Below, piece after piece: positions 24,874 through 37,400 of a stretch of DNA of 64,000 bases. Location of the stretch: NCBI GenBank assembly GCA_004194705.1, contig SADC01001336.1, positions 248,001-312,000 on the forward strand, written 5' to 3'. The translations under genes and the position numbers were made by a program. The stretch comes from Ditylenchus dipsaci (lineage: Eukaryota; Nematoda; Chromadorea; Rhabditida; Anguinidae). The notes beneath the pieces were generated by a model. It ran no database searches and was not told the DNA's origin. It saw only the letters and a list, made by a program, of their open reading frames with translations. The stretch's first letter is position 1; the number at the start of each line of letters is the position of its first letter.

Positions 24874-26161
24874 TAAGCGAAGCCTTTGGTTCAGGGTAGT
24901 CCAACGCCTGGAAGGATAGGCATAAGCGTGTGTCCCAAACGAGTTCATGTAAATAGGCTTGTTAAAAACTGTACTTAATCGCAAGTGTACCCAACCGCTG
25001 GGCAGTCGTGCTTGGTATACAATGCAAAAACAAGAAATACAATAAAAGCAAAAAAAAAACAAGAAACGGATTGCTTACAAAAAAAAGTGACGCTCCAATA
25101 TAGTGACACTCCAGTATAGTGATACTCCAAGGCCGGTCCCAAGGTGTGTCGCTATACCGAGGTTTGACTGTATACGCTTTTCACACATAACACTTTTTAT
25201 ATTCGTTTGTTGCAATAAAAGCAAATGTCTTTTTGGCAATTTTCGTTTTTGGCAATTTTCGTTTTGGCAATCTTCGTTTTGGCAATTTTCAATTTTCGGC
25301 AATCTCCCCTTAGCCCTTAAAACGATAAAAACATATTTTCTAACATTTTTGAGTAGTGAGATAAGTAGTGCGATAAGTTTCACAGAAAAAATGAGAAAAA
25401 ATTAAAATTTGGTACAAAACAGAATGCCACAGAAAGTTTGTGAATTTTGATACACTGTGCCCGCCCCCTTTGAAAAATGTAAAAACGAAAAAAATATAAT
25501 TTACTGTATCAAACGGCTCCGAAAAAATACATTAGTTCAAATTTAACATACATTGAAATGTCAATTAGTTATAAAAGAATATATAGCAAATTATCAAACT
25601 AATAACAAACAAAAATCTACACTAAACCAATTTTTGTTTAATGAATACAAACAAATTGTTAATCCATGTCTTTTTTTCCTTTTCCAGCCGACCAACATAA
25701 GTAATTTGCTTCAAAAAGAAATAAAGAGGTATAAATAAGTACACTGATTTATAAGCCTAAGCAGAGTTGGATATGAAAAAAAAACAAGAAATGGATTGCT
25801 TACACCTGGTTTACATACACTCACACAAAGCTGCCGACAAATTGGTTGGGATGGCGACTCATTGAGTAAAAATGTAGGGAAAAAGATTATAAATGTTTGA
25901 ATTTTCTTGCTAAAAATTAAACATCCTAAACACATCTGCGGTTAATTCTATATTATGTTGGGGGGTTGATTCTATGCCGAGCTATCAAACTCCAATAAAG
26001 TATTTTATAAAATTAAGAAATTGAGGAGTGTGTAGATAAAACGGCAACCGGACATTGCCGGATGTGCCCACCGGATGAATTTGTTTCACCTAATTTTTGA
26101 CAAAAGATTAAGATGATCTTTAAAAGACGCTTTCTGTAATTTTGAAGAAAACCTTGTTACT

Positions 26162-26292
26162 AGGATTGTCTAGTCGAGGCTTCGAATTCGAGTCTTCTAG
26201 AAAACTCGAAGATTTTCGAGTTTAGGTTCGAGTCGAAAATTTTCAAGTCCATTGAGTCGGGGCTCGAAAATATCGAGGCCTCGACAACCTTA
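26162..26292. mobile_element. Short foldback element with TCGAG repeats
   Basis: Left AGGATTGTCTAGTCGAGGC and right GCCTCGACAACCT are inverse; the interior is almost entirely variants of TTCGAGTC and ACTCGAA. Confidence 0.5.
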
Positions 26293-27104
26293 CAATTTTT
26301 TTTAAAATAAGAACATTTGCTCAAAATAACATTTTCGGGTATTTTGGCAAATAAATGGTATTTTATCCAATGTTTATTGCTCTTTCAGTGCTGAAAAATA
26401 AAATCTTGACTAAAACTTCCAAAAAAAATAATAAGATTTGGAATCACAAAATAAGGACAAATCTTGTAAATAAGGACGTCTGGGAGCCCTGTTGTTACCT
26501 CATTTTTCGGCCCAAATTTTTTTTTGAATCATCGTGATCCCTGACTTATTCTGAACAACTTTAATTTTTGGTCGACATGCTTTTTCACCAAAAATTTTTG
26601 ATTAGGCGCGTTTAAAAAAAAGTGTTGTTAGAAATTTTTAAAAAGTGAGTGTTTTTTTGTCTTTTGAGTGTTTGTAAGCAGATTTTTTGACTCTGATATA
26701 CGGACAACATACTATTCAATGCAGAATGGACAGCGCTTTCATTCTACAGTGAAAATTTCGCAAATGATACTGAAAAGTGTGAGCAACAGATTTTTAAAAA
26801 GGAAATTATTTTTCTCGAACATTTTTTTGAAAAAGAAAAAGGGGCGGCTTAAAAAATTTCTGAGTTTGGTAAAAAGCGCTGCGCATTTTCCACTTATTGG
26901 AAAATCATGTTTAAATGACTCTTAAGTAACTTTTATGTGCTTAAAACGATAAGAAAGTCATTTTGTGACACTTTTCCACATTTAGAATCGATTTTTTAAA
27001 AAAAAAATTTGACCTAAATCTGCTTTTTTGACTTGGTGGACCAAGGTAAGCCACCAGAACAGCGTACTTGAATACCCCCTAAGTCACTAAAAAATAGAAT
27101 TTGA

Positions 27105-27350
27105 ACATAGTTTTGTTAACTGGGGCCTACCACATGAAAAAACTCTGGTATGCATGCTTTTTCATGCTTCCAGAGTCACTTTCGAGTGATTTGCGCCTAA
27201 GGTATGTGGGTGTGCACATCTCAACCCCAAGCAACCAAGCCCCTGCGCCCCGAAGGGGGCGCCGGAGGCTTGGTTGGTTAGAGATACGCGCACTGACTTA
27301 CTTTAGACATGATTCCGAGCAAGACTTTTGATTAAAAATGCATATAGTGG
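27105..27350. mobile_element. Repeat family B, copy in opposite orientation
   Basis: Starts TTGAACATAGTTTTGTTAAC, with AACTCTGGTATGCATGC, ATCTCAACCCCAAGC, the CCCCTGCGCC hairpin and TTCCGAGCAAGAC. Followed by TTACCTTGGTCCCCCAAGG, which recurs near several copies. Confidence 0.65.
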
Positions 27351-29593
27351 CTCTTTTTGCCCAGCTCCAATGACCAAAACGGAGTAGAATACCTTAATAC
27401 AAGGTGATTTACCTTGGTCCCCCAAGGCAAAGTCATATTTTGGTCAAAATTTTTTTTTGTCAAAAATCAATTTTTATGTGGAAAAGTGTCACAAAATAAC
27501 TTTCTTATAATTTTAAGCACATAAAAGTTACTTAGGAGTCATTTAAACATGATTTTTAAATAAGTGAAAAATGACCAAAATTACGAGATTACTGTAACCC
27601 CCGAAAAATTTTGGGTCTTCATACTTAAAAAATGCAAAAGTCGGAAGATTTTAGTCGAAATGAGAGTGAAATTTGTTACAAATTTCACTCTTTCCCAAAA
27701 TTGAAAAAAATCCGGCAAAGCAATCGTTATGCCAGGTTCTCTATTTTATACCAATCTTTCTAGCAAAAATAAATAAAATAGGAAACACAGGGTCAGGCTG
27801 TAGCCAATAAAAGCTAGTTATTATTTGCTTTCCAGCACTTTATGACTGTTTGTTTTTTCTTTTCGAAAAAATGGCAACAAATGAGCAATAAAAGTGATGA
27901 AAGTGAAGTGCTCAAAAATTGACATCCAAAATAGTTCGACAGTAAAATTGCTCTAGTTTTTAGCCTAATAAATATTTGGCTGAAATAAAACTACAAATTG
28001 TTAGCGTTAGTTTCATATATCCCCTCGCCCCAAAAAACTAGTGTTGCATAGACTTTATTTTGCACCTTCGAGTAGGTTTTATAAACTGAACTCAATACAA
28101 AATTTCTAAAATTAGAATTCCAGCCACAAATCTGACTACTTAATGGTATCCAATGCATGACACATTATGACCTAATTTTAAAACTTTTGATTAAAAATAG
28201 AGATTTTCGGACAAAAACCATCATACATTTTTTTAATCCGTTGAGAACTGGTCAAAATAATTTCAGGGAGTTGGGATATTTTTTAAAATAGGTAAGTGGT
28301 GTAAATTTTCTGAGTGGTCTGATCGAAATAGCAATATCTCACTTTCGACCTAATCTCAACGAATTCGGATTAAGAAGGCATTTTAGAAAAAAGATGCGAC
28401 TTTCAGTAAATTTTTTCTGGAAAACTTGTTAATTTTTAATCCAAAATTGCAAAAGTTAGATCATTAAAGTTATACCTACTCGCACTCTTAATTAAAAATA
28501 ACAGCATATTTTTCGGATATAATCTTAGAAAAAAGTGAAAAACTGGGAAAGATATAGTAAAGCAGACACTTTTTTTATTGCCAGCACAAATATATGGCAG
28601 AAAAAAACAAATATCCTCTATACATCATTGGTGGCCTTGCTTCTAACTGAACACCAACAAAAAGAAACATCCAGCAGGCAAGTGGGTGTTTATATGAAGG
28701 ATTGCCCATGTTCATGCTAGTAGCCCTTTTTATCCACACTTTAGCCCTTCCCGACCTTTGCACAATTGTTTATCAGTCTTGTCATGTGTCAAATATGAAT
28801 TGGCCAGAAAAAATATGACAATTTGACGCTACTTGCATTTACCGACCCCCCCCCCCTCCCCCCCCCCAATTAACTTTTTCAAAAAGGTTTTAAAACACAC
28901 TATATCGACTCAAAATTGCCTCAGGAGTTCAAAAAAACATTATTTTTGAATTCTGATCTATAAAAAGTTCAGTTTCGGACGCTTTTACCTGTTTTACCAC
29001 GTTTTTCAACATGGGGCTTGGCAAAAAGAGCCTCTAAATGCGTTTTGATCAAGAGTCTTGCTCGGAATTATGTCTAAGGTAAGTGAGTGCGCGCATCTCT
29101 AACCTAGCAAGCCCCCTGCGTCCCCGAAGGGGCGCAGGGGGGGGGAGTTGGGTACCTTAATTTCTTGGGGTTGAGATGCGCACGCCCACATACCTGAGAC
29201 ACAAATCACTCGAAAGTGACTCTAAATGCATAACATACGTATGCATACCAGAGTTATTTATGCGGTAGGCCCAGTATTCAAAACTATGTTCAACATCTTC
29301 CTTTTTGTTCTAATTTGGCATCTTTTTTGTCGATGTTCAAATGTATTTCCATAAATTTAAAGAATTTTAGCCATTTAACCTAATCTAAAAAATGTGGAAA
29401 GATATAATAAGGCATCTAGCACTGGTTTAATTTAACATGAATTTTGCTGCTACCTTAGGTTCACTTATTGCTGGCTGAAATAGCTCATGACATACTGTCT
29501 TTTTCTGCGAGCATGGCGTCTATGAGCCAATATTGAGTGTAAACTCAATGCCAACAGCTGTAAAAAGAATTGTGTCAAAAACATTATTGTTAA

Positions 29594-29771
29594 AGGACCA
29601 TGGTTTTTGCGCGCAGTGGCATGACGAAAATTCTAATTGGCGAGAAACACTTATCTTTAGTCTCTCACTGTACACTTTGGAGTCGTTCGAAATAACTCCA
29701 AAGAGTACAGTGAGAGAGCTTTGAAAGTTTCAAATTTTTGTCATACCACTGCGCGCAAAAACCATGGTTCT
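29594..29771. mobile_element. Family A TTAA-site element, copy 5
   Basis: Ends AGGACCATGGTTTTTGCGCG and its inverse, TTAA at 29590-29593 and 29772-29775. This subtype has GCGCGCA next to the ends rather than CTTGTCGATG. Confidence 0.7.
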
Positions 29772-29794
29772 TTAAAAAGCAAAACAATGTTAAT

Positions 29795-30265
29795 TAGAGA
29801 TGATGGCGGGACGGGACTCCCATCCCGTCCCGACGTTTGCGTCCCGATCGGGAAAATCATTGTCCCGTCCCGGGATTTTACTTGATTCCGGATTCCCGTA
29901 TCGGAGTACCGAATTCTCTCTAATTATAGACTCCCTCGATTTTAAGGGCCTGTATCTAGGATAATAGATGATATTTTGCAAATCTCTTGTTTGCGTTTTC
30001 TTAACTATCACGAGCTTTACCGATTCCACCTTTCAAATCTGGGTTATGCACCAGAAAATCTCGAGGTCGAATTCCAATTTCCCTGTTTTGGGGAGGTTGA
30101 AAAATTATAGACCCGGGTCTATAATAAGACAGAATACGGAGCAGTTCTTTGGTCATCTTATCCCGGTGTCCAGTTCTTAATTTTTTTTAATCTTTGTGCC
30201 GTCCCGCAATCCATCATCTCTACTTTCAAAAACAGAACAAATATGCACCAAATTCATCATCTCTA
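29795..30265. mobile_element. hAT-like element with GGGACGGGAC arms
   Basis: Ends TAGAGATGATGG and CATCATCTCTA, flanked by ATGTTAAT (29787-29794) and ATGTTAAA (30266-30273), a 7 of 8 match. Left arm repeats CGGGACGGGA/TCCCGTCCC; the right side has GTCCCGCAATCC and a second CATCATCTCTA. T/CAG-type ends with an 8-bp duplication are hAT hallmarks. Confidence 0.7.
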
Positions 30266-30474
30266 ATGTTAAACAAAGAAATAATCGACGCATGATTTCA
30301 CTTTTTCGCAACACTTTTTCATGGTAAATAAAAAAATAATAAATTATTCTTGCGAAAACATTTCTCAATTACTTATTGATTTTTTCAGTTCTCGGCGCCA
30401 AGAAATAGGTGAAGCCACATCGTGCGCTCTGCGTCAATTTTGTGAATATCATTAATATCTTAGACAAAAAATTC

Positions 30475-30626
30475 TGATCCTACTCTTGGCACTTTTCGCT
30501 CCCGCTTTTGCTCTAGGCTTTTAGTCTCAAAATTTTCGCTCCTGCTTTTGCTCTTAGTTCGGAGCGGAGAACGATAGCTAGAAAAAAGAGAATCTCGGAG
30601 CCAAGAGCGGGGAATTGCCTAGCACT
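30475..30626. mobile_element. Short hAT-like fragment with TTTTGCTC repeats
   Basis: TCGCTCCCGCTTTTGCTC is repeated at 30500 and 30539, inverse-like GGAGCGGAGAACG follows, and the right end reads AATTGCCTAGCACTG, similar to CAGTGCTRGCAATTCC-type hAT ends. Left end unclear. Confidence 0.35.
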
Positions 30627-31270
30627 GATCTCAATATAATGTACACCTGAAATCGATTTGGTTGGCCAAAACCAAAACTTACCAAAAATAATACTCGATA
30701 CAGTTTACATCTGAAGTCGGTCCTCAGGATGTACACTATATCGAGACTCGACTGTATACACCAACAACATGAAAAAAAGTGTCACAATGAAGAGAAGACC
30801 ACTATGTAGTGATGATACTATGAGAAGACTTGACTGTACATGCAAAATAAAATACCAGACATTCTTGAACTCCATCAAATATTTATTGCCCATGAATGTA
30901 CACAAATTCATCTTATTACGGTGAAATTTGAAGCGGCTTGTGGATCTTCAAAAGCCTTATAGGGTGAATTTTTCGATTTTTGAGATGATTAGTGTTAAAG
31001 ATAAGTGATGGTTTACAAAACCCCAAAAAAAAATTCTAACAGTTTTCTCCGAAAACACGACTTTAAAGCATGAGTATGAAATTTATTTCAACGTGAAATT
31101 TAATTCTTCTACCAAAATAGTTACAGTATTTATTTAGCCTAAATGGTAGGTCAACCATGGTTCAGCTTAAAAAGCGCTGCTGAATGGTATATGACTCATA
31201 TCCATATCAGCATTACACACTGTTGATATTCCCTTGTTAGTCAAATTCCAATTATACACATCACGCTACT

Positions 31271-31500
31271 GCAGTGCTGACATTTCAATATTTTGCACTC
31301 CGAATCTGGCTCCAGGCTCTGTCGGTGCAAAATTTTCGCTCTGGATCTGGCTCGTACCTCCGGGAGACAAAATTTCTCGCTCCGGAGTTGGCTCTCGGCT
31401 CCGTCGGGGCAAATTTTTGCTCCAGATCTGGCTCCGGATCTGGCTCTGGCTCCGTCTCTGGCTCGGAGCCGGAGCTGAGCCGGATCCAGCGCGGCGCATG
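31271..31500. mobile_element. hAT-like fragment with GATCTGGCTCC repeats
   Basis: Starts CAGTGCTGACATTTC and consists of about eight variants of GGATCTGGCTCCGG/GCTCTGGAT. A second piece of the same family, ending GATTGCCAGCACTG, lies at 34140-34213. Confidence 0.5.
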
Positions 31501-31569
31501 AAACTGTCAACAAAATATCTTACACAATGAGCCATATAAACAAAAATATGAAAACAAGAACAGTACAGG

Positions 31570-32443
31570 GGTTATGGGTAAAAATCCCGCCGCAAAAATC
31601 TCCCCAGCAAAAATCCCCCAGCAAAATCCCCCCAGAATAGAAATTGAAGTGAGGCAAATGTATTTCAAAACCACGGTATTCTGACCAAAATTATTTCATG
31701 AAGACTATTTAATAGTTAAAGACGTCCCAGTACCGAGGTAAACCGCAGTACCGAAGCATGAAACGAGGTAATGACCTTATTACCTGGAGGGTGTAATATA
31801 GTCATTGGTTTTACTCACAATACCTAAAGTTAACTCGCAATGCCTAAAAGACCTTAACTCCTATGTAGATACCCTAACCAACTAGGTAAAGCCACCTGGA
31901 TACCTGATAACTGGATATTACTAGGTGAGTATCACTGCCGAGGTAGTACTACCCGAGTTCCACCACCTAAGTTCTACCATTTCAGTACAACTATTAAGAT
32001 GCCCTACGACCAATTCTTGGGGAAGTTGAATTATAGGTTGTTGCTATGCTAAAGTAACCGAAATAGGAATTTTGAAGCTGTTTGGTTAGAAAATTTGGTG
32101 TTCGCTGCCAGCATCGGTTAAGATGCTTACATGGTAGCCTCAGGTACCCTCAGGTAGTTAAGGTATTTTTCTAGCTCGATGCGGGGATTCCGAATAGCAA
32201 AACCGATATTTTGGTATTATCAAACCGTGTTTAGGGTCCCAATTTGATTAACACATTGATAATATTGACAATAATTTGCTTATTTTAAGTCCGAGTCCGT
32301 GAATAAATGTCCATTTAATTTCAATTTCTATTCTGGGGGATTTGTGCTGGGGGGATTTTTGCGGGGGGATTTTTGCTGGGGGGATTTTTGTTGAGGGGAT
32401 TTTTGCTCGGGGGATTTTTGTTGGGGGATTTTTACCCATAACC
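31570..32443. mobile_element. hAT-like foldback element with CCCAGCAAAAATC arms
   Basis: Ends GGTTATGGGTAAAAATCCC and inverse, flanked by a perfect 8-bp duplication AGTACAGG (31562-31569 and 32444-32451). Left arm has three and right arm six or more copies of a 15-base unit CCCCCAGCAAAAATC. The interior contains degenerate CCACCTGGGTACC-like tandem repeats and no transposase. Confidence 0.85.
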
Positions 32444-32484
32444 AGTACAGGAACACAGTGATAATGAATAAATTGGATACGTTC

Positions 32485-33649
32485 TGGCTCTAGTAAACAA
32501 TACGTTTCCATTTTTTGCCTTGGTCCCCTGTTGTTTTTTTGTGAAAAACAGCTTGGTCCCCCTGTTGATTTTTTTTTGAAAATAGCTGTAGCTTCTGTCG
32601 TCACTAATACCTCTGGTCTCTTGTAAAGTGTATCAAAATGAACCAGAAACACAATAATTTTTATTACAAAACACAAGAACACAACATTATACCAAATATA
32701 ATTATTCATAATTATCGATACAATGTATCTTCGAAATCTGTTCAAACAACCTGTCCAATGGATTCATTTTCTCCACATTGCAATTTTGGCGGAATACTGC
32801 TTCTGCGACATACGACGAAATCAGATTGCTACTTGTCCCACGGAGTCGCTTGATCTTATGTTTGACTAGCATCCAAAATCTCGGCAACTTCACGGCACAT
32901 ATTCAGCCAGTCGACGACTGTAGGTTTGCTCAGAGCCAATTCGCGAACCAAATGTCTGTTGTCAAAATCCATGGCCCACATGTAGCATAATATGAGAGAA
33001 TTTGAAAGCGACAAATTAGACTTGGCGAAGAAAGACCCCGTTCTGATGGACTTTGTCGAACACGGCACTCCTTTTGTTTTGCATGTCCACCAATAGGGAA
33101 AGGCAAGAAATACATACACGTGTTTGCTAATAAAATATACCTGAATTCCATCGTGCAACTGTGTTCGCTTAATGATCCTCATCTTTGATCCAAATTTGGC
33201 GCAATTCATCGAATTCTTTAGCAAGTTTAAGCCCACCAAAGTAGCGATAACATCATCATCCGACATGGAGAAAAGCTGGCGAAGGCAGATCCTTTCAAAA
33301 TTCAGCGACTGGGAAAGCTTCGCCTTGGCAATCAGAGAAAGCATCATAATGTCTCAAAACAAAACATTAGCATAGATAATTATGGAAAACAGGCAAGCAA
33401 AATATCAGATAAAAGTTGTGTAATGAAATATATGTAAATATATGTGTAATGAAATTATAATGAACAGCAAACGGAGCAACATGATACGTTTCAAGGATAA
33501 CGATTTCTTTTCTTTTCAGCTTAAGATTCGAAAAAAAGTTGTTTGGAAAAAATTCAAATTCAAAAAATCAACAGGGGGACCAAGCTGTTTTCACAAAAAA
33601 ACAGGGGGGACCAAGGCAAAAAATGGAAACGTATTGTTTACTAGAGCCA
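32485..33649 (-). mobile_element. ISXO2/Merlin-type DNA transposon, internally deleted
   Basis: Inverted ends of about 90 bases starting TGGCTCTAGTAAACAATACG and containing two CTTGGTCCCCCTGTTG blocks, flanked by ACGTTC (32479-32484 and 33650-33655). The minus strand encodes a transposase remnant. Length 1165 bases, shorter than an intact element because the catalytic middle is missing. Confidence 0.8.
32700..33347 (-). pseudogene. ISXO2-like transposase remnant (catalytic core deleted)
   Basis: The minus-strand frame from about 33347 to 32859 carries the ISXO2 N-terminal part: WTCKTKGVPCS (zinc-binding type), then SIRTGSFFAKSNLSLS and SKPTVVDWLNMCREV. After a TAA, another frame (32893-32702) reads SSYVAEAVFRQNCN and NPLDRLFEQISKIHC, which resembles the C-terminal end of the same transposases. 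The DDE region between them is absent, so the protein cannot catalyse transposition. A possible short intron lies near 33080-33140 (donor CAG|GTATAT). Confidence 0.65.
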
Positions 33650-33854
33650 ACGTTCTTTATTTATTGTACGATAACAACACACAAAACCCTCACTAATCAA
33701 TCAAATCTCCGGCCAGCGTCAGCAACACTTTGTCGCGAATGTAGCCCTCTGAAGTATAGGGAAAGAAGGTGAAGAATGGATGGAACAATAATAGGCGAAA
33801 ACTAAAAGCACGGCAAAAGTAACATTAGGACTCCTGTCGCGAGACAAACATTTA

Positions 33855-34007
33855 CCGTATTTCCTCTAATAGAGCCCCGGGGGCTTATTTTTCGGATGCA
33901 AAAATCTTGAAATTGTAAATAAAAAATGGCCCTAACTCTGAAATTCTAGTCTCAAAACAACGGGACGGGGCTCTAGTAGAGAGGAGGCTCTATTAGAGGA
34001 AAAACGG
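33855..34007. mobile_element. Family E TA-site element, copy 2
   Basis: TA|CCGTATTTCCTCTAATAGA at the left, TCTATTAGAGGAAAAACGG|TA at the right, 153 bases. Its arms carry GAGCCCCGGGGGC-type sequence. It lies 420 bases upstream of the HspBP1-like gene. Confidence 0.7.
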
Positions 34008-34429
34008 TACTTGGGTTTAATTTATAGACAATCCATGTGTGAAGCTTTTTCGTCACAAGACAAATTTCTATTTGACAGTTGATTTTATATCCAAACTTTT
34101 CAGACAACTAAATTAACGAAAAACTGGCTCCAAATGGCTACGGGAATCCAAATTTTCCGCTCTGGATCTGGCTCTCGGCTCGGGGCCAGAGCCGTAGCGG
34201 ATTGCCAGCACTGCACCCCTGTTCATTGAAAGCGCAACATACAGCGCTGTAGTCGATCATCCCCACCGGATTTGCTTACAGATCAAAGCCATTTTGAAAT
34301 AGCGCTCGAAAATTGATGGCTTTTAAACTGTTATTTTCAAGTATCTAGTTGTTTCTGGAAAAAGTATTAAGCATCCGAACATTAATTTTTGACACTTGTT
34401 TTAATATCCTTTACTGTACGATTACAAAT

Positions 34430-37400
34430 ATGTCCGAACAGTTGAACGCTTGCAAACAGCTGCTTTATCTTTCTACTCAGGCACAAGCCGGCAAACCAGC
34501 TGATAAAGCATTCCACCACTGTCCAATGAAGTAAATTTTTTCCTTTTTTGTATTAACATTGTCATGAAGTTGTTATTCAGGATCGAGCATTTCTGGAAGA
34601 AGCCATAAAGGAAGCTGCTAATGGCAGTATCAGGGCTAGAGACCCTGTGGAGAATCTCAAATCACTCATGTCTGAACTCAAAAGCCAAACCTTGGACCAT
34701 ACTCAAATATCCGAACTGGTGGAAGATCTGGTCGACTTGGTGTGTGGCATTGATTTGGCATTAGATTTCTGCAAACTGGAGGACTGGATATTGTCAAGCA
34801 ACATATGGTGGGCTTGTAATCCGAAAACCGCAGTAGCGAAGTCAAGTACATAATAACTCAATAAATATATATTGAAACAGTGGGTTTCAAAAAATCGATG
34901 GAACTTCATAGACGCAAATTTTGAAAATCGAAATCAAATTGCAACAAAAGTTTACAAAAAAAATTCGAAAATCCTATTAAGAATGTTTTGTCGCAATTTA
35001 TTTCACCGCAAATAGATTTTGTCTCAATCGCTGGCCAAAAACTTTCTCCAAAGAAACTTTAAATTCTGAATTATTGTTATACTTTGCCTCAATACTTTCT
35101 TGCGTACAAATTTTTTGAGTTGAAAATTCTGCTATTTTTAGAAAAAAAAGATATAAGAAAATTGTTGAGTTTGGCCGTTGCAAATTGATATGGTCACGAA
35201 TTGGTAGTTGAACTCGTCTAATAGCCTGTCGATTGTCTATATTTTGGTCTATTCACTTATCGCTTACTGCTAACCATATATGTGCATAGCTCGAGTAATT
35301 TTCTTCCAAGCAATCATAATTTTTCAGATTCCCACTATTTCAAACAACGCTAACGATATCTCAGCTACTCCTGCACTATTCGCAGGTTTGCTGGCTGTAC
35401 TCGCACAGAATAATCCTGCTGTCCAAGAATGCTTGCTGAACCAAGAATCCAATAATCACTTTCTAGCCCATTGCCTGCAAACACTGGTCAACGACAATGC
35501 ATCAGAAGTAAGTCCATCCCAAATTCGCAATTCACACTATTATTCTCAACTACCCACATATTTAGACCTACAAAGTCAAGTGTGTGGGTGCTGTTTCCTC
35601 AATTGTCAGGGGCTATGCTCCTGCTCTAAAATACTTGAGCCAACAGAATGGAGTGGAAACTTTGAAGCAGTGCTTTGACGCAGGTTTGCAGAAAAAAGAA
35701 GATAAGGTGGTTGAAAGACTGGCTATTGCCGTGGCCAATGTTGCGCTGAGTTTTGAAGGAATCCCAGGTAAAATTTGGTTTTTGTTAACACGAGAAAGGC
35801 GGACTGTAACTTTTGACTACCTGGGGTTTTCAGACCTGCTGAGCACGATGATCGCGAAATCAGACCCATGAACTTGTGTGCAATGCCCTTAATTTCCCCA
35901 ATTTTCAAAACGACTCTTTGAAAAATGGACAGTTTTTTCTTAAGGCTGGTGAGCAGTGAAATTATCTGGTGCGGCATTTTCTTTCATGCTCATAAGAAAG
36001 CCCTTTGTCTGGGCTTTCTAATTGTATGTCGTTTGCCTACATATGAAACCACTGTAATGGAACCATATTAAACCCGAAATTTTCTCACTTGACAAAAGTT
36101 TACTCAAGCTGCGCAAGACATGTCATATCGCCGTTTAACTCCATGATGCTCGGTCAATACTTGTAGAGGAATTCAAGAGCTACAAGATAAGGCAAAAATC
36201 AGCACAAAAATAAAAACAAAAGTCACTCAGAAATTAGAGGAGAAGAGGTAAACTCAGCTGTTTTCCTGGTGTTGAAATTTTAAGGGTACCTGGTTTGGCT
36301 TATTTATAACCGACTTTCTTTAACATTTTTGGTTTCCAATATACCAAAATGATCAGCGTGAAAAATGCAACAGAACAAGTGCGAAGACTCACAAGACAAC
36401 AAGCGAATATCATAAAATTCAAGCCAAAACCATTTGTCCTCAAAAACATACCAAAAACCAGGGGCTTTTGGACGAAAATTCCCGTGGTTACGGCTTGGTT
36501 CCGTAATTTTCTCAAGATTTTATCAAAGTTTTTTAAAAAATAAAAACATCATGTGATAGAGCATGAAACCCCCCCCCCCAAAACCGACTTTTTTGGAGTG
36601 TCTAAAAACCATTTTTATGCAATAATTTTGCGATAAAGAGACCAGAAAAGCAGTTTAAAAGGGATTATGGGCTATATTGGGAGGGGAAGGGGCCATGACC
36701 AGGCTGCCAGGCCACTTCTTCAATCCTCTCAAAAAAGGGGAACAAACAGTAACATTTGTGATCTGATACTGGTATCTGATGGACTTTTTCATGCTCTATC
36801 ACATGATGTTTTTATTTTTTAAAAACTTTGATAAAATTTTGAGAAAATTACGAAACCAAGCCGTAACCACGTGAATTTTCGTCCAAAAGCCCCTGGTTTT
36901 GGTATGTTTTCGAGGACAAATTGTTTTGGCTTGAATTTTATGATATTCGATTGTTGTCTTGTGAGTCTTCGCACTTGTTCTGTTGCATTTTCACGCTGAT
37001 CATTTTGGTATATTGGAAACCAAAAATGTTAAAGAAAGTCGGTTATAAATAAGCCAAACCAGGTACCCTTAAAATTTCAACACAGGAAAACAGCTGAGTT
37101 TACCTCTTCTCCTCTAATTTCTGAGTGACTTTTGTTTTTATTTTTGTGCTGATTTTTGCCTTATCTTGTAGCTCTTGAATTCCTCTACAAGTATTGACCG
37201 AGCATCATGGAGTTAAACGGCGATATGACATGTCTTGCGCAGCTTGAGTAAACTTTTGTCAAGTGAGAAAATTTCGGGTTTAATATGGTTCCATTACAGT
37301 GGTTTCATATGTAGGCAAACGACATACAATTAGAAAGCCAGACAAAGGGCTTTCTTATGAGCATGAAAGAAAATGCCGCACCAGATAATTTCACTGCTCA

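Larger units (their letters stand above)
20700..29000. other. Repeat-dominated stretch without a recognised gene
   Basis: Besides the listed elements, this 8 kb contains a TTTTGGCAATTTTCG array (about 25230-25300), two similar segments around 25030-25080 and 25770-25800 (ACAAGAAAYGGATTGCTTAC), a C-run near 28848-28868 and AT-rich unique sequence. Open frames are short and have no splice partners. Confidence 0.5.

Noticed and set aside
24720..24880. CRISPR-like spaced repeats
   Set aside because: The CTCCGCCTC units are inverted around a centre and bounded by TAA duplications; this is a eukaryotic foldback element.
31241..31535. Overlapping long open frames on both strands (about 100 codons)
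   Set aside because: They arise from the tandem GATCTGGCTCC repeat, which lacks stops in several frames on both strands.
32248..32745. 165-codon minus-strand frame
   Set aside because: It crosses the end of the hAT-like element, its GGGGATTTTTG repeats and the end of the Merlin-like element, so it is a chance fusion of repeats.
36300..36543. Open frames on both strands around 36.4 kb
   Set aside because: They lie in the arm of the exon 5 palindrome and have no splice context or conserved pattern.
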